Positions 39,723-41,107 of a DNA stretch of 41,107 nucleotides are shown here, in pieces. The stretch is from Anaerolineae bacterium (GTDB taxonomy: Bacteria; Chloroflexota; Anaerolineae; Aggregatilineales; Phototrophicaceae). The stretch spans positions 1 to 41,107 of the forward strand of contig JAHDWN010000010.1 of assembly GCA_023382675.1 (NCBI GenBank), in the 5' to 3' direction. Within the stretch, counting starts at the first letter, position 1, and each line of letters starts with the position of its first letter. The notes beneath the pieces were generated by a model. It worked only from the letters and a program-made list of their open reading frames with translations, was not told where the DNA came from and made no database searches. The translations under genes were made by a program, and so were the position numbers.

Positions 39723-41107
39723 ATGGCCGAAAATAACGTGCATTTCCAGCGCACGAAAACACTTGAACCGTCCTGGCTGATGCCACTGATCGACGTGGCG
39801 CTCGCCTTTGCGGCCTTTGGGTTGGCGTATTTTGTCCGCTATGAACTGCAAATTCTGCGCCCGGTTGGCGAGGCATTTCGAGCCACCTTCGAGCCATATC
39901 TGCTGTACGTGGCGGTTTACATCATCTGGTTGCAGCTTCATTATCGCGGCGCAGGTTTGTACCGGCCCATGCGCGGTCGCCCCTACAGCGAGGAGATCTA
40001 CACCATCATCAACGGCGTGACGAATGCCACGGTTGTTTTGATGGCGCTGAGCTTCTTCTTGCAGCCGCTCGTTTTCAGCCGTCTGATGCTGATCTACGTT
40101 GCCATCATATCGGTCATCTTGATGGCGTTTGTCCGTGCGCTCCGCCGCGTCGTATACGCACGCCTGCGCGCACGTGGCATCGGTGTTCAGCGAGTTCTGG
40201 TCATCGGCGGTGGCGACGTGGGACGTGCTGTGCTGCGCAACATGCTTGGGCGTAAAGAGCTTGGGTACTGGCCTGTCGGGTTCATCGACGAAGATGAGAC
40301 GCGTGCTGCGAGCGACATTGGCCGTGTCAAAGCCCTGGGCGGGCTGGATAAACTCCGACCTATCTTGAGCGAACAGCGTGTCGATGCCGTCGTTATCACC
40401 CTGGCCTGGTCGCAACGCGAACGCATCATGCAGGTGATGAAAACCTGCCGCAAGGCCGGCGTCGAGGTCAACCTCGTCCCCGATGTCTTCGAGCTGAACC
40501 TGCGCCAGGTGCAGGTGGATCAATTGGAGGGGATTCCGCTTTTGCGGGTGAATGGCGCGGTGCCGTTCAAGCAGTCTAATCGCCTCGTCAAGCGTGCGCT
40601 CGATCTCACCGTCGTCATTCTGACCGCGCCGGCCTGGTTGCTTGTGACCGGCCTCGTCACACTTGCGATCTTGTTGGAAGGTAAGGGGCCCGTTTTCTAC
40701 AGTCAGACCCGAATCGGTGAGAATGCAAAACCATTCCAGATCATCAAATTTCGCAGCATGATCCCGAACGCAGAGGACATGCACCGCCAGCTCATGCGCG
40801 AAAGCGGCGAAGACTTGCGCCTGCCGAAGATCAAAAATGACCCCCGTGTGACGCCATTGGGACATTTCCTCCGCCGCACCAGTCTGGATGAACTGCCTCA
40901 GTTGATCAACGTTCTGCGCGGACAAATGAGTCTGGTCGGCCCGCGCCCGCCGATGCCCGATGAGGTCGAGCTTTACGAACCCTGGCACATGCAGCGCCTA
41001 CAGGTCAAGCCGGGTATGACCGGTCTGTGGCAGGTGCGGGGTCGCAGCGAAGTGCCGTTCGAGGAAATGTGCCTGCTCGACATTTATTACATCGAAAACT
41101 GGTCAAT
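39723..41107 (+). CDS. Polyprenyl-phosphate sugar-1-phosphate transferase (3' end outside window)
   Basis: The frame is open from ATG 39723 to the right edge (461 codons, no stop). The N-terminus holds four predicted membrane helices and a Rossmann-like domain with VLVIGGGDVGRAVLRNML (about 160-177). A further helix (about 295-325) leads into the bacterial sugar-transferase domain: GPVFYSQTRIG, FQIIKFRSMIPNAED, DPRVTPLGHFLRRTSLDELP, SLVGPRPPMPDE and PGMTGLWQVRGR. WbaP/CpsE-type enzymes start exopolysaccharide or O-antigen synthesis by moving a sugar phosphate from UDP-sugar to undecaprenyl phosphate. Only about 20 more residues should be missing by family length. A long antisense open frame here is a shadow. 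Confidence 0.95.
   Translation, partial: MAENNVHFQRTKTLEPSWLMPLIDVALAFAAFGLAYFVRYELQILRPVGEAFRATFEPYLLYVAVYIIWLQLHYRGAGLYRPMRGRPYSEEIYTIINGVTNATVVLMALSFFLQPLVFSRLMLIYVAIISVILMAFVRALRRVVYARLRARGIGVQRVLVIGGGDVGRAVLRNMLGRKELGYWPVGFIDEDETRAASDIGRVKALGGLDKLRPILSEQRVDAVVITLAWSQRERIMQVMKTCRKAGVEVNLVPDVFELNLRQVQVDQLEGIPLLRVNGAVPFKQSNRLVKRALDLTVVILTAPAWLLVTGLVTLAILLEGKGPVFYSQTRIGENAKPFQIIKFRSMIPNAEDMHRQLMRESGEDLRLPKIKNDPRVTPLGHFLRRTSLDELPQLINVLRGQMSLVGPRPPMPDEVELYEPWHMQRLQVKPGMTGLWQVRGRSEVPFEEMCLLDIYYIENWS

Noticed and set aside
39498-40988. A 496-codon open frame on the - strand
   Set aside because: It lies antisense to the clearly recognisable glycosyltransferase and sugar-transferase genes and has no domain pattern; GC-rich codon use keeps the opposite frame open.

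Overview
The window is most likely chromosomal DNA from a member of the Chloroflexota, probably Anaerolineae-like. This is inferred from gene families only: a bacterial Elp3, a membrane-anchored Pro/Thr-rich protein, GTG/TTG starts, several M42 peptidases, a sortase, a lipoprotein-type penicillin-binding protein and a STAND/TPR ATPase. No rRNA gene is present to confirm it. Coding density is high. One tRNA gene (Ala, CGC) and one signal-recognition-particle RNA gene are present. There is no CRISPR array and no intact mobile element.

Region 1 (1-7914, + strand) is a catabolic or uptake operon. The end of a LacI-type regulator is followed by a promoter/operator region and then a tandem SnoaL-like protein, an ABC sugar-binding protein, two permeases (the second carrying about four extra membrane segments) and three more SnoaL-like proteins. 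Four genes together carry seven SnoaL/NTF2-like domains, and no transporter ATPase is encoded. The substrate is not evident. This is the best candidate here for an undescribed metabolic system.

Region 2 (about 8021-12440) looks like a decayed genomic island at the 3' end of tRNA-Ala. It holds a Crp/Fnr regulator, a CPSC metal chaperone and a P1B-type metal ATPase separated by a strong hairpin, a frameshifted DUF433 gene, and a DUF5615 toxin-like N-terminus fused to the tail of a serine recombinase that reads into the tRNA. An 11-nt near-identical direct repeat at both ends may be the attachment-site pair.

Region 3 (12548-18062, - strand) holds an orphan zinc/manganese ABC permease, a two-cluster ferredoxin, a Crp-family regulator, a small tail-anchored protein, a sortase and two class I methyltransferases. 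The second methyltransferase resembles Trm9/ALKBH8. Across a hairpin-rich spacer on the + strand lie a DUF3566-like membrane protein and Elp3. A Trm112-like gene sits 11.5 kb from the methyltransferase. Together these suggest a eukaryote-like wobble-uridine (cm5U to mcm5U) route in a bacterium.

Region 4 (20885-31312) has a Pro/Thr-rich anchored protein, three diverged M42 aminopeptidases interrupted by a DUF4268 protein, a soluble GAF-PAS histidine kinase, a convergent STAND-TPR ATPase with its own palindromic operator, the Trm112-like gene, and a membrane TPR protein read from a divergent promoter pair.

Region 5 (31382-41107, + strand) is envelope and housekeeping: a MecA-type penicillin-binding lipoprotein, a YqiA-like hydrolase, SRP RNA, a DUF348/G5/3D wall-associated protein, rsmA (ksgA), two paralogous membrane proteins of unknown family, a GT4 glycosyltransferase with a possibly leaderless transcript, and a polyprenyl-phosphate sugar transferase that runs off the right edge.
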